A stretch of DNA of 17,744 nucleotides from Geoglobus sp. (GTDB lineage: Archaea > Halobacteriota > Archaeoglobi > Archaeoglobales > Archaeoglobaceae), in assembly GCA_015523645.1 (NCBI GenBank), contig WAJY01000168.1, positions 1 through 17,744 on the forward strand, written 5' to 3'. The notes under the pieces were generated by a model. That model searched no databases. It saw only the letters and a program-made list of their open reading frames with translations, and was not told the origin of the DNA. Each line of letters opens with the position of its first letter. The stretch's first letter is position 1. This document shows, piece after piece, positions 7,381 through 14,532 of the stretch. Made by a program: the position numbers and the translations under genes.

Positions 7381-8766
7381 CCAATACATGTCATGACCTG
7401 GTCTGATTGTGTATTTTTTGTCGGGAGAGTATCCCTTCTCCTCAACAAAGTTGAGATAGTTTTCTGATGTTACAACAACGTCGAATCCGTCATAGTAGGT
7501 GCTGGAGAAAGCAACGCCTTTGTCTCTCAGATACCATGGAAGTGGCCAGTAATCGTTTTCTGGCTCGAAGACAAGAACGCTGCCATTGAATTCTGAAATT
7601 CTCTTTGCCAAAACCTCTACATCCTTCTGAGCTTGTATGTATATAAGATCATGTTCTGTGTTGGTGCTGTCCACGTATGTCAGATAAAAAGCCACTCCAG
7701 CTGTTGCAAGAAGTAAGGCTGAGAAAATAGCAATTGCAGGCTTTCTTGTAAGGTACCCAGCATAAAAACTGCCAAAAAACGCCATTGGGGAAACAAGATG
7801 AACCAAAAGCCAAGGAACCTTGTGACTGAAAACATGGTAGATTAAAAGTGCAGTTATGAGCCAGTAAAAGGCAAACAACTCTATCTCGGTTACCTCCTTA
7901 CCTCTAGTCCTTCGTATAAACTCCGGAATTCCTGCAAGTGTTATTCCAAGGGTTAAAAACTCGTATTCCGATATCATCTTCCCGTAATAGTAGATTGGCT
8001 TCCAGTGATCGTTTTGTCTGTGCATTGAAAACCAGTGGGAAAAAGAATCGATTGTTGCTCTCTTTAAACCACTCAAATCGGAAAAACCAGTTGTGTAGAG
8101 AGACGAAAAGATAAGAAAGGCAATTAGCACAGCTGGAATGAAGTGCTTCAAGAAGGTTTTGTCAATTTTAAATTCTCGCTCATGTGCAATTCTAAGCAGG
8201 ATGAATGAGACAATTGTTCCCAGATAAAGGTAGCCGTTCTCCTTCGATGTTACCATTATCGCTGAGAATATTACTCCTAGGTAAATGTATTTTGGATCTC
8301 TATCTTCTCTGTAGGAAAAGTAGCTGTAAACCACTATTATGAAGGAAGAGAGCACAATCAAATCGTTTCTTAGGTATCTTGAGTAATACAGTATTGAGGG
8401 AGAGAGGAGCATTATCAAAGCAAATATGTGGGAGTTTCTATTAAATCTGTAGAACTTGAGGGCAAAGATTACACCCAGTATTGAGAAGACTGCTGGAACA
8501 ATTCTTGCGGTGAACTTTGAATCCCCAAAGACGGAGAAAACGAATGCTGTGGAGAAATAAAGGAATGGTCCATGATATGCTGGGTCGTAGCTGTAAGTTT
8601 TATCTTTCATCAGTATGTAGCTCAGATAACCGTGAATGCTCTCATCATGATCCATCGGTCTTGCATCAACTGCATAGAATCGAAGCAAAATTGCAATTAT
8701 TGCTAAAACAATCAGCAGCTTTTTCATTGAACTGAGTGGTTGTGGAGGATAAAAAAGATTTGCCAT
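7366..8766 (-). CDS. Agl23-like multi-spanning GT-C family membrane protein
   Basis: A 466-residue integral membrane protein resembling the archaeal 'flippase activity-associated protein Agl23' family, distantly related to protein mannosyltransferases (GT-C fold). A first membrane helix ([16 protein letters not shown], ~15-30) is followed by an outward-facing loop with [10 protein letters not shown] (38-47), the acidic pair typical of GT-C enzymes, then about nine further hydrophobic segments and a soluble C-terminal domain of ~110 residues. A role in surface glycan or N-glycan assembly using lipid-linked sugars is family inference. ATG 8766 is preferred weakly (GAGTGAG upstream); GTG 8778 and ATG 8727 are alternatives. 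It is the last gene of the transcription/translation operon, close after or overlapping bud32. Confidence 0.78.
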   Translation of the reverse strand: MANLFYPPQPLSSMKKLLIVLAIIAILLRFYAVDARPMDHDESIHGYLSYILMKDKTYSYDPAYHGPFLYFSTAFVFSVFGDSKFTARIVPAVFSILGVIFALKFYRFNRNSHIFALIMLLSPSILYYSRYLRNDLIVLSSFIIVVYSYFSYREDRDPKYIYLGVIFSAIMVTSKENGYLYLGTIVSFILLRIAHEREFKIDKTFLKHFIPAVLIAFLIFSSLYTTGFSDLSGLKRATIDSFSHWFSMHRQNDHWKPIYYYGKMISEYEFLTLGITLAGIPEFIRRTRGKEVTEIELFAFYWLITALLIYHVFSHKVPWLLVHLVSPMAFFGSFYAGYLTRKPAIAIFSALLLATAGVAFYLTYVDSTNTEHDLIYIQAQKDVEVLAKRISEFNGSVLVFEPENDYWPLPWYLRDKGVAFSSTYYDGFDVVVTSENYLNFVEEKGYSPDKKYTIRPGHDMYWLHKS

Positions 8767-8774
8767 TAAAATTC

Positions 8775-9356
8775 TCACTCTTTTGATGTATACCTGCCCC
8801 TCATCTGGATTTCCCTGAATCTTTCAACCACCTGCTTGTATTTATCATAGCTGCTGTATCCCTCAATAAATGCATTCCAAAGGCTTTCCCATTGATCAAA
8901 CTCAGCTTTCAATGCCTCGTAGAAAACGTGGATGTCCACACCCTTCGCCTCCAATCTTTCATCATGGAAAGAAAGACCGAAGTCTATGAAGAATATTTTT
9001 CCGTCCTTGTATATCATGTTCTTTGGTGTAAGATCTCCATGAATTATTCCTGCCGAGTGAAGTTTGGCAACCTCCTTTCCAATTTTTCTGCATATCTCTT
9101 CGTCTATAATGTCTTTCACCAATTCTCCATCAATTCTCTCCATTACTATGGTTGTGTCAAACACGTCAAGTATTATGGGTGTAGGTACTCCAACCTTTCT
9201 TGCCATAGATATTATCTTTGCTTCACTTGCAGTCCTCTTAGCCCTTATCAGTCTGTCAAGCTCCTTTACTCTGTATTTCTTTGCTCTCCTTACCTTCTCA
9301 ACCTTGTCCTCGTAAATCTTAACAACAGCTTCCCCACCTATAAAGGTTTTCACCAC
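8775..9356 (-). CDS. bud32: Bud32 (PRPK-type) kinase/ATPase of the KEOPS complex
   Basis: A 193-residue Bud32, the small atypical kinase that drives Kae1 in KEOPS-dependent t6A modification of ANN-decoding tRNAs. Visible motifs: GGEAVVKIY (Lys13 of the ATP site), catalytic loop HGDLTPKN at 106-113 (D108, N113), metal-binding DFGLS at 125-129 (D125), GVDIHVFYEAL at 139-149, and the family-typical end REIQMRGRY. It starts with GTG GTG overlapping the last 7 bp of kae1 in a different frame. Many euryarchaea have Kae1 and Bud32 as one fused chain; here they are separate but overlapping genes, probably translationally coupled. Confidence 0.93.
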   Translation of the reverse strand: MVKTFIGGEAVVKIYEDKVEKVRRAKKYRVKELDRLIRAKRTASEAKIISMARKVGVPTPIILDVFDTTIVMERIDGELVKDIIDEEICRKIGKEVAKLHSAGIIHGDLTPKNMIYKDGKIFFIDFGLSFHDERLEAKGVDIHVFYEALKAEFDQWESLWNAFIEGYSSYDKYKQVVERFREIQMRGRYTSKE

Positions 9357-10318
9357 CCTATTTCTACCTCCTCTATTCTGAAATCGGGATTGATGTAGGA
9401 ATCCTCAACTCTAGTCTCCATACCATGCTTGTACATCAGAATTGCTGTGTATGCAATCATTGCGCCATTGTCACCCATGTATCTCTTTTCTGGAGCATAA
9501 AAACTGGCATTTCTCTCCTCGCACATAATTTTGAGCATCTCCTGAAGCCTCATGTTAGCTCCAACACCGCCTACAAGCAAGCACTACTCCAGATCAAGAT
9601 AAGCCATTGCTCTTTCTGTTACCTCTGTCAGCATAGAAAAGGCTGTTTCCTGAAAGCTGAAAGCAACGTCCTCCTTGCTGTATCCATTCTCAACAAGCTT
9701 CATTGCATGGGTAACAAGACCGCTAAATGAGAAGTCCATCCCTTTAACAGAGTAAGGCATCTCAATGTACCTCCTTCCCTTTCTCGCAAGCTTCTCAATT
9801 TTTGGACCACCTGGATGCTGTAAGCCGAGAAATCTTGCAAACTTGTCTATTGCATTCCCAACGCCAATGTCAAGGGTCTCACCAAAAACTCTGTATCTAC
9901 TTCCTCTCCTAGCAATAATCTGGCTGTTTCCTCCACTAACATAGAGTGTAACAGGGTTCTCTGCATCTGTAAGCCACTTTCCTATCTCTACATGGGCGAG
10001 ACAGTGGTTAACACCAACAAGAGGCTTTTCAAGACTCAATGCAAGGGTTCTTGCAACTGTTGCACCTATCCTCAAACACGGACCCATTCCGGGTCCTTGG
10101 GAAAAGGATATTATGTCTATCTCATCTGGGGAAATTCTTTTAAAAACGTTTCTTAAAACCTTCTCGGCAATTTCTGAATGATGCTGAGCAGCTTCTCTGG
10201 GATGTATACCTCCCTCTCTTGGCTGATAGGCTTTCTCCTCGACTAGGATTACCTCATTCTCATCAACCACTCCAATACTGAAGTTCCATGCTGTGCTTTC
10301 AATTCCGAGGGATATCAT
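9350..10318 (-). CDS. kae1: Kae1 (tRNA threonylcarbamoyltransferase) interrupted by one in-frame TAG
   Basis: Kae1 transfers the threonylcarbamoyl group to A37 of tRNAs (t6A) with Bud32, Cgi121 and Pcc1. Reading through the TAG at codon 245 gives 322 codons, the normal family length. Signatures before the stop: [10 protein letters not shown], metal-binding H105-x3-H109 (HCLAH), [20 protein letters not shown]. After it, in the same frame: [12 protein letters not shown] (247-258) and [10 protein letters not shown] with metal ligand D283. Upstream termination would remove an ATP-binding element and D283, so the 244-residue product should be inactive. E244-TAG-C246 falls where relatives usually have a charged residue such as Glu, so GAG to TAG is the simplest change. 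ATG 10318 overlaps the S27ae stop; GTG 10342 is less likely. Confidence 0.88.
9584..9586 (-). other. In-frame amber (TAG) codon within kae1
   Basis: The minus-strand codons here read CTG GAG TAG TGC TTG. There is no shift of frame: family sequence is continuous on both sides. GGAG at 9588-9591 and TTG at 9580 could in principle allow restart, but TTG encodes a residue inside the conserved LLVGGV strand. Confidence 0.9.
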
Positions 10319-10488
10319 CTCTTGAATTCTGTGTATCCGCACTTACCACAGGTCCTTCTGTCTTTGTGTTCTGCAAGAAAAACTCCCTCACCACATCTCG
10401 GGCAGAACTTCCTCTTTCTAACCACTTTTTCGCCCTTTATTTCATAGAGCCTTGAAACCAGCACCTCTCCCTTTCTTTCCTTTGCCAT
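10315..10488 (-). CDS. rps27ae: Small ribosomal subunit protein eS31 (S27ae)
   Basis: A 57-residue zinc-ribbon ribosomal protein: [20 protein letters not shown] at the start, then C29-x2-C32 (FCPRCGEGV) and C47-x2-C50 ([10 protein letters not shown]), ending FKR. The four cysteines and the basic N-terminus are the family's features, and it is bound in the head of the 30S subunit. The start ATG 10488 shares one base with the S24e stop, and its own stop overlaps the Kae1 start (ATGA), so translation of S24e, S27ae and Kae1 is coupled. This neighbourhood is widely conserved in archaea. Confidence 0.96.
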   Translation of the reverse strand: MAKERKGEVLVSRLYEIKGEKVVRKRKFCPRCGEGVFLAEHKDRRTCGKCGYTEFKR

Positions 10489-10790
10489 CAATCCTCACCC
10501 TCTTTCTTCTCTTCAAAGTTTCTCCTCAATACATAATCCTCCTCAATAGCTCTCATGTCTTCCGGAGTATCGTAGATGAGAGCATAACCTCTAGCCTCCG
10601 TTTTTCCAAATTCAGGCTTCATCCATCTTATCACAAGCCTGTCAAGTGTTGCATTCAAAAGCCCTGAGAGCTTCTCTCTAACATCCTTTCTTGAAGGGGT
10701 AAATCCACTATCCCCATATCTAACTCTGAAGTAAATCTCTTTCCGTCTTAGCAAAGGATTATCCCTCTGCTTCTCAATCAAAAGTTCCAT
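10488..10790 (-). CDS. rps24e: Small ribosomal subunit protein eS24 (S24e)
   Basis: A 100-residue archaeal S24e. Typical features: N-terminal strand [21 protein letters not shown], the [15 protein letters not shown] segment (~34-48) that matches the family's 'PTR/S…VREKLA' block, [22 protein letters not shown], and an acidic C-terminal tail (EEKKEGED). ATG 10790 is the start; the upstream in-frame GTG at 10793 is unlikely. It overlaps the dephospho-CoA kinase stop by one base and the S27ae start by one base. It belongs to the rpoE'-spt4-S24e-S27ae cluster. Confidence 0.95.
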   Translation of the reverse strand: MELLIEKQRDNPLLRRKEIYFRVRYGDSGFTPSRKDVREKLSGLLNATLDRLVIRWMKPEFGKTEARGYALIYDTPEDMRAIEEDYVLRRNFEEKKEGED

Positions 10791-11353
10791 CACTCCTCAC
10801 CTCCAATTAGCATCCTTTTCACATTACTTTCTCCAACTTCTTCCATCTCTTTGATTATCCTCGCTATTAGAAGTTTGTCATCGCTATTTACAATGTAGAC
10901 GGCAATCCCTCTAGAGGGCACACCATAAAGCACAACACTGCCGTCTGGGAGTAGTAAAGACAGAGGTAATGCGGACATGTCTTCCTCCCCGTCAACAATT
11001 ATGCAAGTTCTTCCAGCTTTTATGCCTTCCATAAGGGCATTTACAAGAGCCTCTGTTATGTGCCCCTGTGGATTCTCAACCCTGATAATTCTGTAGTTGC
11101 CGAGATGCTTCAAAAGCTCTGAGGTAACATCATTTTCAAGAGCTCTTCTTTCAGTTTTGAAGTCCACCACCACCAAATCAGGATATATTCCGGCTTGGAA
11201 GGAGTAAAGGGAGACCAGATCTCCAATGGTAGCAAGGAAAACAGCATTCTTCAATTCCCTTATCTTTTTTATAACTCCTGCCCCTCTGCCAGTATATAGT
11301 TTTCCGTGGGGTTTTGAAAGTCTGTCTCTTTGCTCCAATCTTACCCTCAGCAT
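10790..11353 (-). CDS. GTP-dependent dephospho-CoA kinase (DUF359 family)
   Basis: A 187-residue protein of the DUF359 family, shown in Thermococcus to phosphorylate dephospho-CoA with GTP as the last step of archaeal coenzyme A synthesis. Visible family blocks: SKPHGKLYTG near residue 13, IGDLVSLYSFQAGIYPDLVVVDFKTERR (in the 40s to 60s), VENPQGHIT (~95), VDGEEDMSALPLSLLLP (~117-133) and VVLYGVPSRGIAVY (~136-149). The DGEED acidic motif is a conserved active-site element. It sits between spt4 and rps24e in the transcription/translation operon, an arrangement seen in many archaea. Spacing to spt4 is 1 bp. Confidence 0.93.
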   Translation of the reverse strand: MLRVRLEQRDRLSKPHGKLYTGRGAGVIKKIRELKNAVFLATIGDLVSLYSFQAGIYPDLVVVDFKTERRALENDVTSELLKHLGNYRIIRVENPQGHITEALVNALMEGIKAGRTCIIVDGEEDMSALPLSLLLPDGSVVLYGVPSRGIAVYIVNSDDKLLIARIIKEMEEVGESNVKRMLIGGEE

Positions 11354-11354
11354 C

Positions 11355-11543
11355 TCAGCTCACTATCAATGCGTATTTTCCTGCATACCTCACTCCCAGT
11401 TTCTTTGCAACCTCGCTTTTCTCAGGATCAACAATAACGACATAGCCATGCCACTCCTTTGTGAATTCGGTGCTTCCACAAACCTTGCACACCTTTGGCT
11501 CCTCTGTTATGTATCTGCATTTCTTGCAGGCATATTCAACCAT
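11355..11543 (-). CDS. spt4: Transcription elongation factor Spt4 (RNA polymerase subunit E'')
   Basis: A 62-residue zinc protein that pairs with the NGN domain of Spt5 and stabilises elongating RNA polymerase. Zinc ligands C6-x2-C9 (ACKKC) and C19-x2-C22 (VCKVCGS), then the conserved HGYVVIVDPEKSEVAKKLGV and the C-terminal GKYALIVS. I chose ATG 11543, giving MVEYACKKC; a GTG at 11552 would add three residues and cannot be excluded. The gene overlaps the end of rpoE' by 8 bp and is followed after 1 bp by dephospho-CoA kinase. Confidence 0.93.
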   Translation of the reverse strand: MVEYACKKCRYITEEPKVCKVCGSTEFTKEWHGYVVIVDPEKSEVAKKLGVRYAGKYALIVS

Positions 11544-12105
11544 TTCCCTCACTCTCCAACCTTTTCTTCTCCTCCTCTATCCATTTTATTGCTCCAAGCC
11601 ATGGCTGTCTCATTGTGAGACCTATTTTGCTTTTTTCAGGTTCTTTTTCCTTTAATGAGAGAGCAACAATTCTTGCCCTTACAACATCTCCTTCTTCAAT
11701 TGTTCTTTTTGTCTCCTTGCCAATCAGCCTCTTGTTTTTTTCATCAAAGTTGAGGTAATCGTCTGTTATCTGGCTCATGTGTAGAAGTGCATCCATTGGA
11801 CCTAGAGAAACAAATGCACCGAATTCAACAACCTCATTAACTATACCCTCCACAACTTCTTGCATTAGTGGTTTGAAGCTGAGTGCATTGAAAACAACAT
11901 CGAAGTAAACGCCACCATCTCCTGCTATTATCTTCCCTTCTCCTATTTCCTCAACACTTTCAATTCCCACTATCATTCCATATTCCTTATCTAGCTTACC
12001 TTCAAAGTTCTCCCAAAGCAGTTTTTCAATTATCTTTTCAACATCCTCGCCAAGCATTTCAGGAGGAACTCTCACAGTATCTCTAACCTTTATTCTTGCA
12101 TACAT
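11536..12105 (-). CDS. rpoE1: RNA polymerase subunit Rpo7 (RpoE', Rpb7 homologue)
   Basis: A 189-residue stalk subunit that with Rpo4 binds nascent RNA and helps open promoters. The N-terminal half (MYARIKVRDTVRVPPEMLGED…) is the Rpb7 tip domain; residues ~80-160 form an S1/OB domain (EGIVNEVVEFGAFVSLGPMDALLHMSQI, typical S1 signature). It ends with a charged tail. ATG 12105 is selected because the family begins MYxR(V/I)K and GGTGAT lies 4 nt upstream; in-frame GTG 12114 and ATG 12111 sit within or too near that site. It heads the eight-gene minus-strand operon. Confidence 0.95.
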   Translation of the reverse strand: MYARIKVRDTVRVPPEMLGEDVEKIIEKLLWENFEGKLDKEYGMIVGIESVEEIGEGKIIAGDGGVYFDVVFNALSFKPLMQEVVEGIVNEVVEFGAFVSLGPMDALLHMSQITDDYLNFDEKNKRLIGKETKRTIEEGDVVRARIVALSLKEKEPEKSKIGLTMRQPWLGAIKWIEEEKKRLESEGNG

Positions 12106-12144
12106 CAGCATCACCAGAATATGATGGGCTGAAAGCTTTCTGAG

Positions 12145-12157
12145 CTTATAAATTTAA
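12145..12157 (-). promoter_or_regulatory. TATA promoter of the rpoE'-to-agl23 operon
   Basis: Minus-strand AAATTTATAAG is centred ~45 bp upstream of ATG 12105, predicting a ~19-nt leader containing the GGTGAT ribosome binding site. A perfect 10-bp palindrome GAAAGCTTTC (12131-12140) lies between this element and the expected transcription start. Confidence 0.55.
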
Positions 12158-12224
12158 TCCCTTCCTATAGAGGTGCTTGATTAAAGCATCTGAAAACAGA
12201 ATTTTAACATTACAACAAAATCCT

Positions 12225-12238
12225 AAAAAATTTATATC
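12225..12238 (+). promoter_or_regulatory. TATA promoter of aspartate kinase
   Basis: AAAAAATTTATATCC is centred ~27 bp upstream of ATG 12261, putting the expected transcription start at the ATG. No convincing ribosome binding site precedes the ATG, so the mRNA is probably leaderless. The element lies upstream of the chosen start and inside a longer open frame from 12177, which argues against that longer start. Confidence 0.62.
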
Positions 12239-12260
12239 CATACGAACCTTTTGGGCTGGA

Positions 12261-13646
12261 ATGAGAATTGTGATGAAGTTTGGTGGAGCAAGCGTGAAAG
12301 ATGGGAAGAGCATTCTTCATTGTGCCAGACTAGTGAAAAAATTTTGGAAGGACAATGAGGTGGTTGTTGTAATATCAGCCATGGCTGGAGTTACGGATTC
12401 ACTGGTTCACGCATCAAAGAAATGCTGTAATGACCCATCTCCCGGATTCATAAAGCTGTTCATTGCAGAAATGACAAAAAGACATTATGAGGCTGTTAAT
12501 GATGCTGTGAGAAATGAGGAGATAAAGTCAAAAGTCCATTCAAAAATAGACAAGCTTCTTGATGAGCTCGAGAAGGTCCTTCTTGGGATAAGCTATCTTG
12601 GTGAACTAACGCCCAGAAGCTCTGATTACATTCTTTCCTTTGGAGAGAGACTTGCAGCTCCTATATTCTCCGCTTCTCTCCTCTCAATGGGTGTTGACAG
12701 TTTGTCGCTTGAAGGTGGTGATGCTGGAATAATAACAGACGAGAACTATGGAAGAGCAAAACCTCTTGCAGAAGTTTATGGAACTATAAAGAGCAGGATA
12801 GAGCCCTTGATCACCATAAAAAAGTCAATACCAGTTGTGACAGGATTCATTGGGGTGACTAAGAATGGCAACATTACAACTTTGGGAAGGGGAGGGAGCG
12901 ATCTCACAGCAACGCTGATAGCATCTGCATTGAATGCAGATGAGGTGTGGCTCTGGAAGGAAGTGGATGGTGTGATGACAACGGATCCAAAAATAGTTCC
13001 AGAGGCTAGATTGATACCTGAGATAAGCTATCAGGAGGCTATGGAGCTTTCCTACTTCGGTGCGAAAATTCTACACCCGAAAGCTCTTGAGCCGGTTATG
13101 AGAAAGAGAATTCCAGTCAGAATTAAGAATACTTTTAATCCTGAGAGCAGGGGTACTGTTATAAAGGAGGGCATAACCTCAACAAAGGATATAGTAAAGG
13201 CATTGAGTCTGATTGAGAGGGTTGCAATAATAAACATAAGTGGTGCAGGATTTGATTTTGCCGAGATAATGTCTGAGGTTTTTGAAAGACTTGCAGAAAA
13301 CAAGGTTCATGTCATAATGGTTGCTCAGAGCTCATCAGAACTGAATCTTTCTGTTGTTGTCGATGAATCTGATGTTGGAAAGGCTATGAAGGCACTAGAA
13401 AGCATAACAAACGGAATGGGGAGCGTTACATGCATAAGGGATGTTGCGGTGATTAGTGCCGTTGGTGCGGGAATGGCTGGGACACCTGGAGTTGCAGGCA
13501 GGATCTTCTCGGCTTTAGGCAAAAACAGGATAAATGTTGTCATGATAAGCCAGAGTTGCAGTGAATACAACGTTAGCTTCGTTGTTAAGAGAGATGAAGG
13601 AGCGAAGGCTGTTAGGGTTCTTCACAAAGAGTTTGAACTGGGCTGA
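12261..13646 (+). CDS. lysC: Aspartate kinase
   Basis: A 461-residue aspartokinase: phosphorylates aspartate as the first step to threonine, methionine and (where made from aspartate) lysine. The kinase domain starts MRIVMKFGGASVKDG (KFGG phosphate loop) and continues with TPRSSDYILSFGERLAAP (~115-132), GRGGSDLTATLIASAL, ADEVWLWKEVDGVMTTDP and FGAKILHPKALEP. The C-terminal ~150 residues carry two ACT domains (RVAIINISGAGF… and DVAVISAVGAGMAGTPGVAGRIFSAL…), the usual sites of amino-acid feedback control. ATG 12261 is chosen because KFGG begins right after it and a TATA box is 27 bp upstream. It stands alone; no other pathway gene is adjacent. Confidence 0.94.
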   Translation: MRIVMKFGGASVKDGKSILHCARLVKKFWKDNEVVVVISAMAGVTDSLVHASKKCCNDPSPGFIKLFIAEMTKRHYEAVNDAVRNEEIKSKVHSKIDKLLDELEKVLLGISYLGELTPRSSDYILSFGERLAAPIFSASLLSMGVDSLSLEGGDAGIITDENYGRAKPLAEVYGTIKSRIEPLITIKKSIPVVTGFIGVTKNGNITTLGRGGSDLTATLIASALNADEVWLWKEVDGVMTTDPKIVPEARLIPEISYQEAMELSYFGAKILHPKALEPVMRKRIPVRIKNTFNPESRGTVIKEGITSTKDIVKALSLIERVAIINISGAGFDFAEIMSEVFERLAENKVHVIMVAQSSSELNLSVVVDESDVGKAMKALESITNGMGSVTCIRDVAVISAVGAGMAGTPGVAGRIFSALGKNRINVVMISQSCSEYNVSFVVKRDEGAKAVRVLHKEFELG

Positions 13647-13669
13647 GTTATTTACTTTCAACCCAAGCC

Positions 13670-13683
13670 AAAAATATTTATTT
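13670..13683 (+). promoter_or_regulatory. TATA promoter of the Cas4-like gene
   Basis: CAAAAATATTTATT is centred ~27 bp upstream of ATG 13704, again the spacing expected for a leaderless transcript. It lies in the 57-bp gap after aspartate kinase, so the Cas4-like gene is probably transcribed independently. Confidence 0.55.
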
Positions 13684-13703
13684 CTTCCTTCTCTTGATTC
13701 AGG

Positions 13704-14207
13704 ATGAGGTTTCTTGCCTCATGGGTTTTCAGGTGTCCATTTTGGGTTTATTTTCAGCAGAAGTATCCAGAATGCAATTTGGTAAGCAGAAGGAATTTTG
13801 AAAGAGGAAAAATTGCCGAAAAAGAGTTTGAGAAATTTCTGAAGAAAAGAAGGATAAGATACAGCTATCAGAAACACCTGAGCCTTGTTACGAGAAATTA
13901 CTCTATCTCTGGGAGAGCTGACTTCATAACGTCTGAAAGAGTTTATGAGATCAAGAGTGTTAGAAGGTTCAAAAAGCCAAACAAAAACTGGATCGGTCAG
14001 CTAAACCTTTATCTGGCTATGAGCGGAAAAAGAAAAGGATCTATAGTCCAATACAATGGAATTGAGTTTAAGGAGAAAAGGATAAGCTATTCGGAAGAGT
14101 TGCTTGAAGAGAGCTTGGAGTACTTTGAAAGAATTCTCTCAGGAAAAATTTCAAGAGAATACAGCAACTGCAGTTCCTGCATTTTTGCATTCATTTGCTT
14201 GAGGTGA
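13704..14207 (+). CDS. Solo Cas4-like PD-(D/E)XK nuclease with iron-sulphur cysteines
   Basis: A 167-residue protein of the Cas4/RecB-like exonuclease family. Nuclease core: GRADF (D73), YEIKSV (E82, K84) and Q99-x3-Y103 (QLNLYL), i.e. motifs II, III and QxxxY in order. One N-terminal cysteine (C11; C24 also present) and three C-terminal ones, C156-x2-C159-x5-C165, match the four-cysteine iron-sulphur pattern of Cas4. Length is within the Cas4 range (~165-200). No CRISPR array or other cas gene lies in the window, so CRISPR spacer acquisition cannot be assumed; stand-alone Cas4 family members occur in many archaea and their role is mostly unknown. Its 3' end overlaps convergent ftrB by 17 bp. 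Confidence 0.8.
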   Translation: MRFLASWVFRCPFWVYFQQKYPECNLVSRRNFERGKIAEKEFEKFLKKRRIRYSYQKHLSLVTRNYSISGRADFITSERVYEIKSVRRFKKPNKNWIGQLNLYLAMSGKRKGSIVQYNGIEFKEKRISYSEELLEESLEYFERILSGKISREYSNCSSCIFAFICLR

Positions 14208-14532
14208 AGAGAAATTCTGCATGTTTGTCTGGGATAACTGGAGGCATTTTCTTTTTCCCCTCAAAGACTTCTTTATCAACATACAAAGCACAGTAGCATC
14301 TACCATAATCTTTTATGTCTTCTTCTGCATATACACAAGGGCATACAATTCTCCTGTCTATCTCTTTTTTCCCAACAACAATCCTGCATGGACAGTAAGC
14401 AAGTCCGTATCTTTCCCTGTTTTTCAAGAGACCTTTTGCAAGCTCCATAAGGATTTCGCTGTCTGGATTAAGTTTCCATCCCCTTCTTTCTGCAACCTTT
14501 TCAAGAATCTTTATGTATTCCTCAGCCCTCAT
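14191..14532 (-). CDS. ftrB: Ferredoxin-thioredoxin reductase catalytic (beta) subunit
   Basis: A 113-residue FTR catalytic chain: takes electrons from ferredoxin through a [4Fe-4S] cluster to reduce a protein disulphide. All six conserved cysteines are present as three C-x-C pairs: C47/C49 (YCPCR), C64/C66 (VCPCVY) and C79/C81 (RCYCALY). By analogy with the spinach enzyme C47, C64, C66 and C79 bind the cluster, and C49 with C81 form the redox disulphide. The start overlaps the end of the glutaredoxin-like gene by 11 bp, so the two are translated together; that protein is the natural partner. No variable (alpha) subunit is present in the window, as is usual for archaeal FTR-like reductases. 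Confidence 0.92.
   Translation of the reverse strand: MRAEEYIKILEKVAERRGWKLNPDSEILMELAKGLLKNRERYGLAYCPCRIVVGKKEIDRRIVCPCVYAEEDIKDYGRCYCALYVDKEVFEGKKKMPPVIPDKHAEFLFTSSK

Noticed and set aside
9584-9586. Genome-wide reassignment of TAG as a sense codon
   Set aside because: The HMG-operon regulator (4543), TBP (7380) and cobyric acid synthase (17259) all end in TAG exactly where their families end, so TAG works as a normal stop here.
12116-12145. Possible C/D box guide RNA (ATGATGG followed by CTGA words)
   Set aside because: The C box is imperfect, the CTGA copies are only a few bases away, and there is no room for guide sequences or C'/D' boxes.
12177-12260. N-terminal extension of aspartate kinase
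   Set aside because: The open frame extends upstream, but the extra residues are not family-like, the region contains the TATA element, and the KFGG motif starts right after ATG 12261.
13704-14207. Part of a CRISPR-Cas locus
   Set aside because: No direct-repeat array and no other cas gene anywhere in the window; the neighbours are metabolic and redox genes.
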